64,000 bases of DNA. Source: DATFLL01 sp035267785 (GTDB taxonomy: Bacteria > Pseudomonadota > Gammaproteobacteria > DATFLL01). The stretch lies in contig DATFLL010000108.1 in assembly GCA_035267785.1 (NCBI GenBank), forward strand, positions 1-64,000. Direction: 5' to 3'. Below the pieces are notes generated by a model. It ran no database searches and was not told where the DNA came from. It was given only the letters and a program-made list of their open reading frames with translations. This document shows positions 7,968 through 16,417 of the stretch, in pieces. Each line of letters starts with the position of its first letter. The stretch's first letter is position 1. A program made the position numbers and the translations under genes.

Positions 7968-9611
7968 ATGCTGCGCCCGAGTCATGTCCTGCGTTTGATG
8001 TACATCAGCTGGGTACTGGTGCGCCACGGCCTGGACGAGCTGATCCTGGCGACGCATCTGTTCCGCCCGGTACGCTTCCTGCGCTTTTTCGCTCCCTGGC
8101 ACTGGATTCCGCGGGCCGAGGGCAGCCGCGGGCGCCGCATTCGCTCCGCGCTCGAGGACCTGGGGCCGATTTTCGTGAAGTTTGGTCAGATCCTCTCGAC
8201 CCGCCGCGACCTGCTGCCCGATGACATCGCCGAAGAACTGGCGCGGCTGCAGGATCGGGTGCCGCCGTTTTCGAGCCGTGAGGCCCGCGCAATCATCGAA
8301 CGCGCGTACGGTTGTCCGCTCGCTGAGGTGTTCGCCGAGTTCGAGGATACCCCGCTGGCCTCGGCGTCGATCGCCCAGGTTCACGCGGCCCGGCTGCACA
8401 GCGGGCGCGAGGTCGTGGTCAAGGTCCTGCGCCCGAACATCCTGCGCGTGATTCGGCGGGATCTCCAGCTCATGTACATAGTCGCCGAGAACATGGCGCG
8501 CTACTGGGCGGACGGTCGGCGCCTGCGTCCCCGGGAGGTCGTGGCTGAATTCGAAAAGACGATCCTCGACGAGCTGGATCTGATGCGCGAGGCGGCCAAT
8601 GCCACCCAACTGCGGCGCAATTTCATCGGGTCCGAGCTGCTCTACGTACCAGAGGTCGATTGGGACCACACCCGCCGCGATGTCATGGTCATGGAGCGCA
8701 TCCACGGCATTCCGATCAGCAATACCCAAGAGCTGCGAAGAGCGGGTATCGACCTGAAGGCGCTGGCGGCTATGGGCGTGGAGATCTTCTTCACACAGGT
8801 CTTTCGCGACAGCTTCTTTCACGCCGACATGCACCCGGGCAATATCTTCGTCTCGCCCGAGGGGCGTTATATTGCCGTCGATTTCGGCATCATGGGCACG
8901 CTCAGCGCCACGGACCAGCGCTACCTCGCGGAGAACTTCCTCGCCTTTTTCAATCGCGACTACCGCAGGGTGGCACAGCTGCACGTCGAGTCGGGATGGG
9001 TCGCCGAGGACACGCGCATCGACGAATTCGAATCGGCCATTCGCACAGTGTGCGAGCCGATCTTCGACAAGCCGCTCAAGGACATTTCCTTCGGCCAGCT
9101 GCTGCTGCGGCTCTTCCAAACCGCGCGTCGTTTCAACATGCAGGTCCAGCCGCAGCTGGTGCTGCTGCAAAAGACCCTGCTCAATATCGAGGGTCTGGGC
9201 CGCGAGCTCTACCCCGAGCTCGACCTGTGGAAGACGGCCAAGCCCTTTCTCGAGCGTTGGATGGCCGATCAGATCGGCCCCCGCGCGCTGCTGCGCAACT
9301 TGAAGGAAAACGCGCCGCTGTGGCTGGAACAGTTACCGCGGCTGCCCTCCCTGGCGCACGACGTGCTCACCCGGGCGCGCGACGGCAAGCTCGAGGTGCA
9401 GTGGAAGGCGCCCGAGCTGGAGGCGCTGCGCGCCGAGCTGCGCGCCGCCAACCGCCGCACCGTCACCGCCATAGCCGGCGCGGCGCTGCTCATCAGCGGG
9501 GCGATCGTCGCCGGCCTCAACCCCACCCTCCTCGGGCCGCCCTACCTCGCCAGCGGCCTGGTCGCCGCCGCCGGCGCCGGCCTACTCCTCGGCGTCCTCC
9601 TGCGCCGCTGA
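7968..9611 (+). CDS. ubiB: ubiquinone biosynthesis regulatory kinase-like protein UbiB
   Basis: A 547-residue atypical kinase/ATPase of the UbiB/ADCK family. Hallmarks: the KxGQ motif in FVKFGQILSTRRDLLP, the alanine-rich loop ASIAQVHAA, the catalytic HADMHPGNIFV, the metal-binding VDFGIMG, and two C-terminal hydrophobic helices (about 495-545) that anchor it in the membrane. UbiB is needed for ubiquinone synthesis, probably by extracting or presenting precursors. It closes the ubiE-ubiJ-ubiB group. A degenerate copy of its last codons lies 125 bp downstream. Confidence 0.96.
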   Translation: MLRPSHVLRLMYISWVLVRHGLDELILATHLFRPVRFLRFFAPWHWIPRAEGSRGRRIRSALEDLGPIFVKFGQILSTRRDLLPDDIAEELARLQDRVPPFSSREARAIIERAYGCPLAEVFAEFEDTPLASASIAQVHAARLHSGREVVVKVLRPNILRVIRRDLQLMYIVAENMARYWADGRRLRPREVVAEFEKTILDELDLMREAANATQLRRNFIGSELLYVPEVDWDHTRRDVMVMERIHGIPISNTQELRRAGIDLKALAAMGVEIFFTQVFRDSFFHADMHPGNIFVSPEGRYIAVDFGIMGTLSATDQRYLAENFLAFFNRDYRRVAQLHVESGWVAEDTRIDEFESAIRTVCEPIFDKPLKDISFGQLLLRLFQTARRFNMQVQPQLVLLQKTLLNIEGLGRELYPELDLWKTAKPFLERWMADQIGPRALLRNLKENAPLWLEQLPRLPSLAHDVLTRARDGKLEVQWKAPELEALRAELRAANRRTVTAIAGAALLISGAIVAGLNPTLLGPPYLASGLVAAAGAGLLLGVLLRR

Positions 9612-9634
9612 TCCAGTGGGGGCGTGGGATCTAA

Positions 9635-9660
9635 CCACAGAGGACACAGAGGCACGGAGA
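9635..9660 (+). repeat. dispersed CACAGAGG-type repeat, copy 1
   Basis: A 26-bp copy beginning CCACAGAGGACACAGAGG, 23 bp after the ubiB stop. It matches copy 3 at 9887-9912 in inverse orientation with three mismatches, so the two can form the arms of a long hairpin. The composition is purine-rich on this strand. Confidence 0.8.
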
Positions 9661-9697
9661 CTGGAGAGAGGCAGGATCTGCGCTCGGTACGTGGACC

Positions 9698-9784
9698 GGC
9701 GCCGGGCTGGTCGTCGGCCTGCTCCTGCGCCGGTGCTCCCATCAGGCGTGGTTATTGATCACAGAGGGCACAGAGACACGGAGA
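9698..9784 (+). repeat. degraded tandem duplicate of ubiB 3' end plus repeat copy 2
   Basis: Sequence from 9698 resembles sequence from 9573, inside the ubiB 3' end, at a constant offset of 124-125 bp. The shared part covers the GGCGCCGG...CTCCTGCGCCG segment that encodes the C-terminal Gly/Leu-rich helix and Arg-Arg end of UbiB, followed by the dispersed repeat (9759-9784). The second copy has diverged and is not coding in context. Confidence 0.65.
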
Positions 9785-9886
9785 TTGGAAACAAGATCCG
9801 ATTGTGTGTTCAATGAGGGCGCGACTCCCTATCGAATTCGGATGCACGGAGCGATGCCGCCGCGAAAAGACAAATAATTCTCTGTC

Positions 9887-9912
9887 TCTCCGTGCCTCGG
9901 TGTCCTCCGTGT
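9887..9912 (-). repeat. dispersed CACAGAGG-type repeat, copy 3 (inverted)
   Basis: The reverse complement of this 26-bp stretch aligns with 9635-9660 with three mismatches. It lies 17 bp beyond the 3' end of the DJ-1 gene, so the two convergent genes end just outside an inverted-repeat pair. Confidence 0.8.
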
Positions 9913-9929
9913 TTATTACGCCTCGCCTG

Positions 9930-10481
9930 CTAAGGCCGCTGGAGTGCGGATTCCACCTCATCGCGCTTGGCCTTGTCGACCAGTATCTCAATGAGGTGCA
10001 GGGCAAAGTCCATGGCGGTGCCGGGCCCGCGGGAGGTGACGACGGTGCCGTCGGTGACCACCGCCTCGGTACGGTAGTCGAGGCCGGGAACATCCATCCC
10101 GTCCAGGGCGCCGGGGAAGCTGGTGGCGCGGCGCTTGTCGAGCAATCCGGCGCTGGCCAGGACCTTCGGCGCTGCGCAGATGGCGGCCGTGTAGCGCCCG
10201 GCCTCGGCCGTGCGTTTTAGCAGGGCTGCGACGCGCGCGTCGGCCTGGAGATTATTGGCGCCGGGCTGACCGCCGGGCAGGACGATCATATCGAACTCCC
10301 GGTCCTTGACCGCATCGAGCGCGACATCGGGCAGCAGCACGGTGCCGCGGCTGGCGTGCACGGGGGCCTCGTCCAGGCCTGCGGTCGTGACCTCCACGCC
10401 GGCGCGGCGCAGCAGGTCAATGACGGTGACGGCCTCGAGCTCTTCGCAGCCGGGTGCTAGGGGGACAAGGACGCTTGCCAT
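9930..10481 (-). CDS. DJ-1/PfpI family protein (YajL-like)
   Basis: A 183-residue protein of the DJ-1/ThiJ/PfpI fold: N-terminal VLVPLAPGCEELEAVTVIDLL with the conserved Glu, MIVLPGGQPGANNL, and the nucleophile elbow AAICAAPKVLA with the reactive Cys. Members act as chaperones, glyoxalase-like enzymes or deglycases; E. coli YajL is the nearest pattern I recognise. A GGAGGAT ribosome site sits seven bases before the ATG. The start overlaps the 3' end of the upstream deacetylase-like gene by 25 bp, so it is the last gene of the gpmI-envC-ctp operon. Confidence 0.88.
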   Translation of the reverse strand: MASVLVPLAPGCEELEAVTVIDLLRRAGVEVTTAGLDEAPVHASRGTVLLPDVALDAVKDREFDMIVLPGGQPGANNLQADARVAALLKRTAEAGRYTAAICAAPKVLASAGLLDKRRATSFPGALDGMDVPGLDYRTEAVVTDGTVVTSRGPGTAMDFALHLIEILVDKAKRDEVESALQRP

Positions 10482-11335
10482 AGCCGGATCCTCCGTTCGT
10501 GTTTCAGCTGAATCAGTTTCGACACGGGGACGAGCCGAATGCCGCGCTGCTCGAGCGTGGGCAGCATCTCGGCCAGCACGGCGAGGGTGACGGGATGGGG
10601 ATGTCCGATGCCAAGCGCCGTGCCGTGACGGCGCGCGAGCTCGATCAGCTGCTCGACCCGGCGGCGCACCGCCTGGGGCTGCTGCACGTTATCCAAAAAG
10701 ACGTTGCGACGCGTCGTGGCCAGCCCGTTGTTCATCGCCGCCCTTTGGGCAACGGTCTGAGCCGTGGTCCGACTGTCGAGAAAGAACAGTCGACCGTGGT
10801 AGAGCAGGTCATGCATTAGCCAGCGCATCTGGGTCGGCTGCTGGGTGAGCAGGCTGCCCATGTGATTATTGACACCACTCACGTAGGGGATCGAGTCGAT
10901 ATCGGCGCGCAGGGTGCGCAGAAACTGCGGCTTACCCATCGTTACCGTGAGCCCACCCGGCCCGAGGGGCCGGTCGTCGATGGATTCCATGGGCAGGTGC
11001 AGCATGACCTGCTTGGCCCGGGCGTGGGCCCGGCGCGCCAGCCGCGCGGCATACGGCGTGTGCGGCAGGAAGGCGCAGGTCACCGGCCCCGGCAGGTCGA
11101 CGGCGGCGCGCCCCTCCGGCCAGTCGTTGCCGATGTCGTCGATAACGATGCTGATGGCCGGCGTCAGTGCTAGCGAGGCCGGTTCCGCCGCGAGTCGGTT
11201 GCGTACGACGGTTCCGCGGGCCGGGGCGGTCCGGGAATCGGTCGCTGCCCCGGGGGCGGCAACCGATGACGCGGACACAGCGAGACCGCTCAGGCATGCC
11301 AGAAGGACGGCGACTGTAGCGAGCGCTGTTGGCAT
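10457..11335 (-). CDS. divergent polysaccharide deacetylase family protein (YibQ-like)
   Basis: A 292-residue exported protein. The signal peptide (about 1-27, ending SSVAA) is followed by AISIVIDDIGND, AFLPHTPYA, VMLHLPMES and VSGVNNHMGSLLT, the core of the divergent polysaccharide deacetylase family (E. coli YibQ). The fold is that of carbohydrate esterases, with the Asp-Asp and His residues kept; a periplasmic role in cell-wall turnover is inferred from its constant linkage to envC. Here a ctp gene separates it from envC. Confidence 0.88.
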   Translation of the reverse strand: MPTALATVAVLLACLSGLAVSASSVAAPGAATDSRTAPARGTVVRNRLAAEPASLALTPAISIVIDDIGNDWPEGRAAVDLPGPVTCAFLPHTPYAARLARRAHARAKQVMLHLPMESIDDRPLGPGGLTVTMGKPQFLRTLRADIDSIPYVSGVNNHMGSLLTQQPTQMRWLMHDLLYHGRLFFLDSRTTAQTVAQRAAMNNGLATTRRNVFLDNVQQPQAVRRRVEQLIELARRHGTALGIGHPHPVTLAVLAEMLPTLEQRGIRLVPVSKLIQLKHERRIRLWQASLSP

Positions 11336-11363
11336 TCGGGACCGCCGGTGGTTGAGCCAACGT

Positions 11364-11418
11364 TCGGTGCCGGCCCGGGGGCCGGCACCGAGGCATCACG
11401 CACCCCGCGCGCGGGGGC
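11364..11418 (-). terminator. GC-only hairpins downstream of ctp, no T tract
   Basis: Just past the ctp stop on the minus strand lie a perfect 14-bp palindrome of C4(GC)3G4 type (about 11403-11416) and a perfect 13-bp inverted repeat at 11364-11376/11379-11391 with a two-base GG loop. Neither is followed by a T run. They may act as T-less terminators, processing blocks or mRNA 3'-end protectors between ctp and the deacetylase gene. Confidence 0.5.
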
Positions 11419-11421
11419 GCA

Positions 11422-12753
11422 TCACTGAGTCTTCAACAGATACAGACCCTTGAGCAGGTTCAGGGCCTCGAAGGCCGGGTAGTCCTTCTCGGCAAGCGAC
11501 AGTCGCTCCTTGGCCTTCTTGGCGTCGGCCTTTTCGATGGCGTTCGATTGGTCCTTGCCGTTGCCGTTGATGAGGTGGCCTGTCAGATCCTTTTCCTTGA
11601 GCGGCGCGATGCCCGACCCCTGGGCCGCGGCGACCTTGACGTCGCTGAGTGGAATATCGGGGGTAATGCCTTCGGCCTGGATGGAGCGCCCGCTCGGCGT
11701 GTAATAACGCGCCGTGGTGAGCTTGACCGCGGTATCCCCGCCGAGCGGCAGGATGGTCTGCACCGAGCCCTTGCCGAAGGTGCGCTGGCCCATGATCACG
11801 GCGCGCTTGTCGTCCTGCAGGGCGCCGGCGACGATCTCCGAGGCCGAGGCCGAACCGCCGTTGACCAGAACCACCATCGGTGCACCGTGCAGGACATCGC
11901 CGGAGGAGGCATGGCGTTCGAGGTTGGAGTCGGGTGTACGCCCACGCACGCTGACGATCGTGCCGTGCTGGACGAAGGCGTTGGCGACCTCGACGGCCGC
12001 ATCGAGCAGCCCGCCCGGATTATTGCGCAGGTCCAGGACCAGGCCCTTCAGGTCGCCCTTGTTCTCCTTCTTGAGCTTGGCGACCGCCTTGAGCAGGTCG
12101 TCACCCGTGTGCTGCTGGAAATGCGAGATACGCACGTAGCCGAAGCCCGGTTCGAGCATGTGGCTGCGCACGCTATGGACCTTGATGCGCGCCCGGGTCA
12201 GCGTGACGGTGAAGGGTTTGTCGACGCCTTCGCGCACGATGGTCAAGGTAATCTTGGTACCTTCCTTGCCGCGCATCTTGCTGACGGCGTCATTGAGGCT
12301 CATCCCCTTAACGGGGGTGTCATCGAGGCGGATGATGAGGTCGCCGGATTTGATGCCCGCCTTCTGGGCCGGCGTGCCGTCGATGGGGGCGATGACCTTG
12401 ACGAATCCGTCTTCCATGCCGACCTCGATGCCCAGGCCGCCGAACTCGCCGGAGGTACCGATGCGAAGCTCCTGGAACTCGGACTTATCCAAATAGGCCG
12501 AGTGCGGGTCGAGCCCGGAGATCATCCCGCGGATGGCATTTTCCAGCAGCGTCTTGTCGTCGACCGGCTCGACGTAGTCGTTCTTGATGCGCGCAAACAC
12601 CTCGGTAAAGGTGCGCAGCTCATTGAGAGGCAGCGTCGTCGTGACGCCCTGCGACTGGGCACGATCGGCGAAGGCGCCTTGTCCGATCGCCAACGAGATG
12701 CCGATCGCGACCCCAGCCAGGAGGATGAGGGTATAACGAGAGAAAACTTTCAT
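11422..12753 (-). CDS. C-terminal processing peptidase (S41, CtpA/Prc type)
   Basis: A 443-residue serine protease with an N-terminal signal or anchor segment (LILLAGVAIGISLAIG). A PDZ domain follows (GGLGIEVGMEDGFVKV to about residue 190), then the S41 catalytic domain with the Ser-Lys dyad in VNGGSASASEIVAG and RTFGKGSVQ. It cleaves C-termini of periplasmic or lipoprotein substrates and probably trims proteins that act with peptidoglycan hydrolases, fitting its place after envC. An AGGGGA ribosome site precedes the ATG. Confidence 0.93.
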   Translation of the reverse strand: MKVFSRYTLILLAGVAIGISLAIGQGAFADRAQSQGVTTTLPLNELRTFTEVFARIKNDYVEPVDDKTLLENAIRGMISGLDPHSAYLDKSEFQELRIGTSGEFGGLGIEVGMEDGFVKVIAPIDGTPAQKAGIKSGDLIIRLDDTPVKGMSLNDAVSKMRGKEGTKITLTIVREGVDKPFTVTLTRARIKVHSVRSHMLEPGFGYVRISHFQQHTGDDLLKAVAKLKKENKGDLKGLVLDLRNNPGGLLDAAVEVANAFVQHGTIVSVRGRTPDSNLERHASSGDVLHGAPMVVLVNGGSASASEIVAGALQDDKRAVIMGQRTFGKGSVQTILPLGGDTAVKLTTARYYTPSGRSIQAEGITPDIPLSDVKVAAAQGSGIAPLKEKDLTGHLINGNGKDQSNAIEKADAKKAKERLSLAEKDYPAFEALNLLKGLYLLKTQ

Positions 12754-12866
12754 TCAGCTTGTCCCCTGGGTCGCGAGCGCCCAGCTCTGGTCCTTATGGA
12801 AAACGAACGACACGTCCGCCTGCGTCTTGGCTTGATATTACCGTAAACCCCTGCGGCCACACCACC

Positions 12867-14117
12867 TCAGTTAGGTGCTCGCGCGGAGGAAAGTTCAGCC
12901 GAGCGTGTCGCCCCGCACCAGCGCGCGGGGTCAACGGGCCGGCCGTTGTGACGGATTTCAAAATAAAGCCCCGCCCGCGCCTGTCCCCCGCTGGCCCCGA
13001 CGGTCGCGATGACCTCCCCGGGCTCGACCCAGTCGCCGGTCTCCTTGTAAAGGCTCTGATTGTGCCCGTACAGGCTCATATAACCGTGGCCGTGATCGAT
13101 GATAATCAGCAGACCGTAACCCCGCAGCCAGTCGGCGAAGGCCACGCGGCCATGGGAAATGGCGCGGACCTTCCGACCCTGCGGGGCACGGATAACGACC
13201 CCGTTCCACTTCAGCTGTGCCAGTTGGCGGTGGCCGAACAGGTCCTCGACCCGACCACGAACCGGCCAGGTGAGCTTGCCCTTGAGGTCCGGGAAAGGTT
13301 TGCGGTTGCCCGGCTCGGCCGGGATATCGGCCAGCACGTCGCGCAGGGCGTCGAGGAGCTGCTTGAGGGCCTTCTCGTTGGCCTCCATGCGCGAGAGCTG
13401 CCCCGATTTGGAGTGTATCTGGGCGTTGAGCTTGACCACGACCGCCTCGCGCTGGTGATAGCTGGCCTCCAGCTCGCGCTTGTCCCGGCGGCGTTTGTCC
13501 TGCAGCGCCTGAAGCTTTTGCTGTTCTTCGACGATGGACTGCTTGACGTCGTTCAGCTTGTCGAGCGTGGCAAGGGCGGCCCGGATGCGTTTGGCGCGGG
13601 CACGGTTGAAATAATCGTAATAGGTTGTCACCCGCCCGAGCGCGGCGGGGTCCTGCTGGTTCAGGAGCATCTTGACGTACTCCTGGCGGCCGATGGCATA
13701 GGCCGCCCGCACCTGCTCGGCGAGCAGCTTGCGCTGTTCGGCCAAACGGCCCTGCAGGCGTTTCTGATCGTGGTGGAGCTCGGCGAGCCGGCGCCCTTTG
13801 GCGTCGAGCGCGCCGGCGATGTGCTTCAGACCGCGCACCAATTTGCCGATGCGCCGCTCGGTTCGCCGCAGCTCGGCCTGGGCTTTGTCGTGGCGCCCGC
13901 GGATGGTCTCGAGCTGCTTTCGCGTCTGATCGATGCGCTCGCGCAGGCGCTCCAGCTCGGCGGCCTTCGCCTCACGCTGCGCCTCGGTGAGGGTATGGGT
14001 GGCGGCCAGCCCAACGGGCCACGGAACAGCGGCGAGCGCCACCAGTACCAGGGAGGCAATCAGCGGTGTGAGGGTCGAGCGGCGCAGGGGACGGCTTCCC
14101 GGTCGTTGGGACGGCAC
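12867..14117 (-). CDS. envC: murein hydrolase activator EnvC
   Basis: A 416-residue periplasmic protein: signal peptide (about 1-33), long coiled coil (about 35-255, rich in Leu/Glu/Arg heptads), and a C-terminal M23/LytM domain. The LytM domain is degenerate: the first metal-binding His and Asp are replaced (KWNGVVIRAP) and the HxH motif reads GLYFEIR, as in E. coli EnvC, which activates amidases instead of cutting peptidoglycan. It begins with GTG. The order gpmI-envC-ctp-deacetylase is conserved in gammaproteobacteria. Confidence 0.92.
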   Translation of the reverse strand: MPSQRPGSRPLRRSTLTPLIASLVLVALAAVPWPVGLAATHTLTEAQREAKAAELERLRERIDQTRKQLETIRGRHDKAQAELRRTERRIGKLVRGLKHIAGALDAKGRRLAELHHDQKRLQGRLAEQRKLLAEQVRAAYAIGRQEYVKMLLNQQDPAALGRVTTYYDYFNRARAKRIRAALATLDKLNDVKQSIVEEQQKLQALQDKRRRDKRELEASYHQREAVVVKLNAQIHSKSGQLSRMEANEKALKQLLDALRDVLADIPAEPGNRKPFPDLKGKLTWPVRGRVEDLFGHRQLAQLKWNGVVIRAPQGRKVRAISHGRVAFADWLRGYGLLIIIDHGHGYMSLYGHNQSLYKETGDWVEPGEVIATVGASGGQARAGLYFEIRHNGRPVDPARWCGATRSAELSSARAPN

Positions 14118-14136
14118 GCCCGCGGAGGCGTGGCCG

Positions 14137-15708
14137 TCAGGCGCAGGCCTCCTCGGAGACCTTTTCCTCGAGCTCTACCAGGGAGCGGCCGTTCATTTCG
14201 GGCGGCTTGTCCAGTCCCATGAGGTAGAGCATGGTGGGAGCGACGTCGGACAGCGCCCCCTTGTCGGCCATTTTGGCAGGGCGGCCGACATAAATAAACG
14301 GCACGGGATTGCTTGTGTGCGCGGTGTGGGCCTGGCCGGTGTCGGCATTGCTCATCTGCTCCGCGTTGCCGTGGTCGGCGGTGATCAGGGCCTCGCCGCC
14401 CGCACGGCGCACGGCCTCGACCACTCGCACCAGGCAGCCGTCGATGGTCTCGATGGCCTTAACCGTGGCGGGCAGATTGCCGCTGTGGCCCACCATGTCG
14501 GGATTGGCGTAGTTGCAGATAATCACGTCGTACTTGCCGCTGTCGATGGCGCCAACCAGCTTGTCGGTGACCTCCTCGGCGCTCATCTGCGGCTGCTGGT
14601 CGTAAGTGGCCACATTCGGCGAAGGCACCAAGATCCGGTCCTCGAATTCGAAGGGTTCTTCGCGCCCGCCGTTGAAAAAGAACGTCACATGCGCATATTT
14701 CTCGGTCTCGGCGATGCGCAGTTGATGCAGACCGAGCCCGGAGATATAGGCCCCGAAGACGTTGGTCAGGCGCTCGGGCGGATAGGCGACCGGCACTTCG
14801 AAATCGGCGCTGTACTCGGTGAGGCTGACAAAACGCCCCAGCTTGGGCACCGCCTGGCGCTCGAAGGCGTCGAAATCGGGCTCGATGAAGGGACGCGTGA
14901 TCTGGCGGGCACGGTCGGAGCGGTAATTCATGAAGATGAGTACGTCGCCGTCTTCGACCCGGACGGGCTCCTCGCCGACGGGCACGACGGCCGTGGCCTT
15001 GACGAACTCGTCGGTCTCGCCGCGGCTGTAGGCCATGCCCAGGCCGCTCATGGCATCGGGGGCCTGATAGTCGGCCTTGCCCCGGGTGATGAGGTCGTAG
15101 GCGGCCTGGATGCGCGGCCAGCGGTGGTCACGATCCATGGCGTAATAACGGCCGATGATGGACGCGAAGCGACCTCGGCCGAGCTCGGCGAACTTGGCCT
15201 CCATCGCCTTGATGGAGTCGCCGGCGCTCTTGGGGGCGGTGTCGCGCCCGTCCAGGAAGGCGTGCAGATAGACCCTGGGCGCCTGCTCACGCACGGCCAG
15301 CTCGGCCATGGCATGGATGTGCTCCTCGTGGCTGTGCACCCCGCCCGGGGAGAGCAGACCGAGGATATGGACTGCCTTGTCGGTCTGCTTGGCGAGCTGG
15401 ACGGCGTCGACCAGGGTCTGGTTCGTGAAGAACGAGCCGGTCTTGATGGCCCGGCTGACGCGCGTGTATTCCTGGTAGACAACCCGGCCCGCGCCCAGGT
15501 TGAGGTGCCCGACCTCCGAATTGCCCATCTGGCCGGCGGGCAGCCCGACCTCCGCGCCCGAGCCGCGAATCAGGGTGTGGGGACACTGCTCCCAGAGCTG
15601 GTCCCAGAACGGCGTATCGGCCGCACGGATGGCATTACCGTCGGTCGTCTCGGCATATCCCCAGCCGTCGAGCACGATGAGGACCATAGGGCGGTGTTTG
15701 GCGGACAT
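14137..15708 (-). CDS. gpmI: 2,3-bisphosphoglycerate-independent phosphoglycerate mutase
   Basis: A 523-residue two-metal enzyme of glycolysis and gluconeogenesis that interconverts 3- and 2-phosphoglycerate. Seen are VLIVLDGWGYAE (first metal-binding Asp), the phosphorylated Ser in GQMGNSEVGHLNLGAGR, and ALITADHGNAEQM near the C-terminus. The ATG at 15708 is preferred over an in-frame TTG at 15732 because family members begin a few residues before the VLIVLDGWG strand. It heads the envC operon and is divergent from the ArsR gene. Confidence 0.96.
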   Translation of the reverse strand: MSAKHRPMVLIVLDGWGYAETTDGNAIRAADTPFWDQLWEQCPHTLIRGSGAEVGLPAGQMGNSEVGHLNLGAGRVVYQEYTRVSRAIKTGSFFTNQTLVDAVQLAKQTDKAVHILGLLSPGGVHSHEEHIHAMAELAVREQAPRVYLHAFLDGRDTAPKSAGDSIKAMEAKFAELGRGRFASIIGRYYAMDRDHRWPRIQAAYDLITRGKADYQAPDAMSGLGMAYSRGETDEFVKATAVVPVGEEPVRVEDGDVLIFMNYRSDRARQITRPFIEPDFDAFERQAVPKLGRFVSLTEYSADFEVPVAYPPERLTNVFGAYISGLGLHQLRIAETEKYAHVTFFFNGGREEPFEFEDRILVPSPNVATYDQQPQMSAEEVTDKLVGAIDSGKYDVIICNYANPDMVGHSGNLPATVKAIETIDGCLVRVVEAVRRAGGEALITADHGNAEQMSNADTGQAHTAHTSNPVPFIYVGRPAKMADKGALSDVAPTMLYLMGLDKPPEMNGRSLVELEEKVSEEACA

Positions 15709-15885
15709 AGGCGATATTGTTATGGCTTGCAAACGGGCGCGGCGTACGTTACATCTTGCGATGCATCAATCACTTAGACTCATTCTAACCTATTTCCCGC
15801 CGGGACTCTATGGGGTTGGCCGGTACGTCCGGTTGAAAACATCACAAAGAATGGGCCTAAGCCCTTCTCAAACGGAAGATTATTG

Positions 15886-15891
15886 TATAAT
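15886..15891 (+). promoter_or_regulatory. -10 element of the ArsR-type regulator gene
   Basis: A perfect TATAAT lies in an AT-rich patch (15871-15910) 89 bp before the regulator start. No good -35 is seen at 16-18 bp. A loose dyad, TTAT and ATAA about 17 bp apart, brackets the hexamer and could be the autoregulatory site of the ArsR-type repressor, but the arms are short. Confidence 0.5.
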
Positions 15892-15979
15892 GTTTTGATG
15901 ATAAAGTAAGCCGTAAGCGGCTGATCGACGAACAAGAAATCGCGGCTCAACGTGTATATCAATACAGGTCCTGACTCTT

Positions 15980-16309
15980 ATGGAAGCAACGATGGAATCG
16001 GAAAGCGTAGGCCTTATCACCCGGGACGAGGATATCGACCGTGCCTCGCGTTCGCTGAAGGCCATGTCCCACCCACTCCGGCTGAAGATCCTGTGCACCC
16101 TGGGAGACCAGGAGATCAGTGTGCAGGACATCGTCGAGCAGGTGGGCACTTCGCAGAGCAACATCTCCCAGCACCTGGCCATCCTGCGCGACAAGGGCAT
16201 CCTCGCCTCCCGCAAGGACGCCAACCGGGTGTACTACCGGGTCGGTGATGCGCGCACTCTGCGCCTCATCAGTATGATGCGCGAAGTCTTCTGCAGCATG
16301 AACGGCTAA
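15980..16309 (+). CDS. ArsR-family regulator with SqrR/BigR/YgaV-type cysteine pair
   Basis: A 109-residue winged-helix regulator: LKAMSHPLRLKILCTLG, recognition helix TSQSNISQHLAILRDKG, and a wing ending NRVYYRVGD. It has only two cysteines, Cys39 and Cys105, 66 residues apart. That is the same spacing as the reactive pair of the persulfide sensor SqrR (Cys41/Cys107) and matches BigR/YgaV. These repressors release DNA when a tetrasulfide bridge forms. The downstream DUF2892 and rhodanese genes resemble the two halves of YgaP, the partner of YgaV in E. coli, which supports a sulfide/persulfide-sensing role. Confidence 0.85.
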   Translation: MEATMESESVGLITRDEDIDRASRSLKAMSHPLRLKILCTLGDQEISVQDIVEQVGTSQSNISQHLAILRDKGILASRKDANRVYYRVGDARTLRLISMMREVFCSMNG

Positions 16310-16341
16310 GTTCGCCGGGCCGCGGCCCACCACGCAACACC

Positions 16342-16369
16342 ACTCCGGCCCGGGCTCCCGGGCCGGAGT
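16342..16369 (+). terminator. perfect 13-bp GC hairpin after the ArsR gene, no T tract
   Basis: Arms at 16342-16354 and 16357-16369 are perfectly complementary with a two-base CT loop. It follows the regulator stop by 32 bp and has no T run. In form it resembles the hairpin at 11364-11391. It may reduce read-through into the DUF2892-rhodanese genes. Confidence 0.45.
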
Positions 16370-16417
16370 CAAACGCTCGCGGGGCCGGGCGTTCCTATTC
16401 CCCGCCATATCCGCTAT

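Larger units (their letters stand above)
9612..9929. other. convergent intergenic region with dispersed repeats
   Basis: This 318-bp gap lies between the convergent ubiB and DJ-1 genes and holds no supported gene. It contains two direct and one inverted copy of a CACAGAGGACACAGAG-like repeat (9635-9660, 9759-9784, 9887-9912) and a degraded duplicate of the ubiB 3' end at about 9698-9740. Related repeats recur at 32178-32214 and 32536-32572, also between convergent genes. Confidence 0.8.

Noticed and set aside
9635..9912. CRISPR array
   Set aside because: Only three imperfect copies, one inverted, without regular spacers or cas genes.
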